Assembly (NCBI GenBank): GCA_019634975.1
Contig: JAHCAI010000009.1
Span: 1-64,000 of the forward strand
From: Burkholderiales bacterium
Lineage (GTDB): Bacteria; Pseudomonadota; Gammaproteobacteria; Burkholderiales; SG8-41
Direction of reading: 5' to 3'
DNA: 64,000 nucleotides
The notes below the pieces were generated by a model. The model saw only the letters and a program-made list of their open reading frames with translations, ran no database searches and was not told the origin of the DNA. Shown piece after piece: positions 63,772 through 64,000 of the stretch. Positions within the stretch are counted from its first letter, which is position 1. Each line of letters begins with the position of its first letter. Made by a program: the position numbers and the translations under genes.

Positions 63772-64000
63772 TCAGGCCAGGTCGGTGGCCAACCGTGCCA
63801 GCGCCGGACCCCACTGTCCATCTAGGGTTTGCCGGTAAATGCGGAAACCGGGAAACCACGGCGATTTTGCGCCGCCATGCATCCAGCGCCACTCGGCGGG
63901 ATTCGGCACCAGCACCCGCGCCGGCCGGCCGCAGGCGGCGCGCAGGTGCATGTTGGTGTTGCTGACGCCGACATAGTCGTCGATCAGCGCCAGCAGCGCG
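63772..64000 (-). CDS. GT9-like TPR-type glycosyltransferase, 3' part (cut by window edge)
   Basis: Seventy-six C-terminal codons ending at the stop 63772-63774. They read ...LLALIDDYVGVSNTNMHLRAACGR, then ARVLVPNPAEWRWMHGG, SPWFPGFRIYRQTLDGQWG, ALARLATDLA. This matches the end of the TPR/GT9-like protein at 43686 (VVVTVSNTTAHL...SPWYPDCRLIRQ) and similar heptosyltransferase-like domains. The rest of the gene lies beyond the window. It probably belongs with the neighbouring GT8-like and prolyl hydroxylase-like genes. Confidence 0.8.
   Translation of the reverse strand, partial: ALLALIDDYVGVSNTNMHLRAACGRPARVLVPNPAEWRWMHGGAKSPWFPGFRIYRQTLDGQWGPALARLATDLA

Overview
The window is high-GC chromosomal DNA of a betaproteobacterium. 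The exact order cannot be fixed by eye; Rhodocyclales, Burkholderiales or Nitrosomonadales-like are all possible. The reasons are the gene neighbourhoods (aceE-aceF; nadD-rsfS-rlmH-maf-rng; yggS beside pilT-pilU; ubiE-tim44-ubiJ-ubiB; phoB-phoR), a class I PHA synthase, a LiuR-type MerR regulator and strong GC3 bias. No rRNA, phage or insertion sequence is seen. The one mobile structure is a small decayed integron.

Layout. 0-3.6 kb: tRNA-Arg(CCG), a phytoene-desaturase-like flavoprotein, a GDSL lipoprotein esterase and an MFS transporter. 3.6-7.5 kb (minus strand): an acyl-CoA/leucine catabolism cluster with its MerR regulator (LiuR type), a DsbA-fold isomerase, a methylglutaconyl-CoA-hydratase-like enzyme, HMG-CoA lyase and two small DUF proteins. 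Two nearly identical 18-bp palindromic operators flank the regulator gene. One faces phaC, which starts the plus-strand run phaC, enoyl-CoA hydratase, aceE, aceF (7.6-14.4 kb). 14.5-19.6 kb is a tightly overlapping housekeeping run (nadD, rsfS, rlmH, maf, rng, then a cardiolipin synthase). 19.6-22.1 kb: yggU, yggT, proC, yggS on the minus strand, divergent from pilT-pilU. A TauE/SafE permease and an FMN hydroxy-acid dehydrogenase follow.

26.5-27.7 kb is the main accessory locus. It holds a 5' remnant of an integron integrase gene, a good outward promoter, an attI-like region with a 13-bp direct repeat, and two gene cassettes (a DUF6868-type membrane protein and a VOC-fold protein). Each cassette ends in a recognisable attC site with an extrahelical base. 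The array ends exactly at the stop codon of an RlmL-type methyltransferase gene. The catalytic half of the integrase is gone, so the array is probably frozen unless an integrase acts in trans.

27.7-38.6 kb (mostly minus): RlmL-like, HIRAN, HemJ, an ABC-2 exporter, hydrolase, ferredoxin, MazG-like, VanZ-like, a DHH phosphoesterase (plus), a sodium symporter, then ubiB-ubiJ-tim44-ubiE. 41-43.7 kb: phoB-phoR with a Pho box. 43.7-52.6 kb (minus): a TPR/GT9-like protein, HIT, a DUF2817 peptidase-like protein, a conserved 520-aa protein and a 1278-aa FAD/Fe-S oxidoreductase. 52.7-55.6 kb: YqaA, a methyltransferase, an FAA hydrolase and an aldo/keto reductase. 56.3-61.8 kb: a heavy-metal RND efflux operon preceded by about 700 bp of non-coding or decayed DNA. 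61.9-64 kb: a glycosyltransferase, a prolyl-4-hydroxylase-like enzyme and the end of a second GT9-like gene cut by the window edge.

Two dispersed repeat families cross the window. One is an AT-rich motif of about 25 bp (five clear copies, two inside conserved coding regions) that stands out from the GC-rich background. The other is a family of degenerate heptad repeats (GTGATGA/TGATTGG/GTGAACG types), often as inverted pairs at gene ends and once in frame inside a gene. Neither is explained by the annotated genes. With the integron, they are the best candidates for something undescribed.
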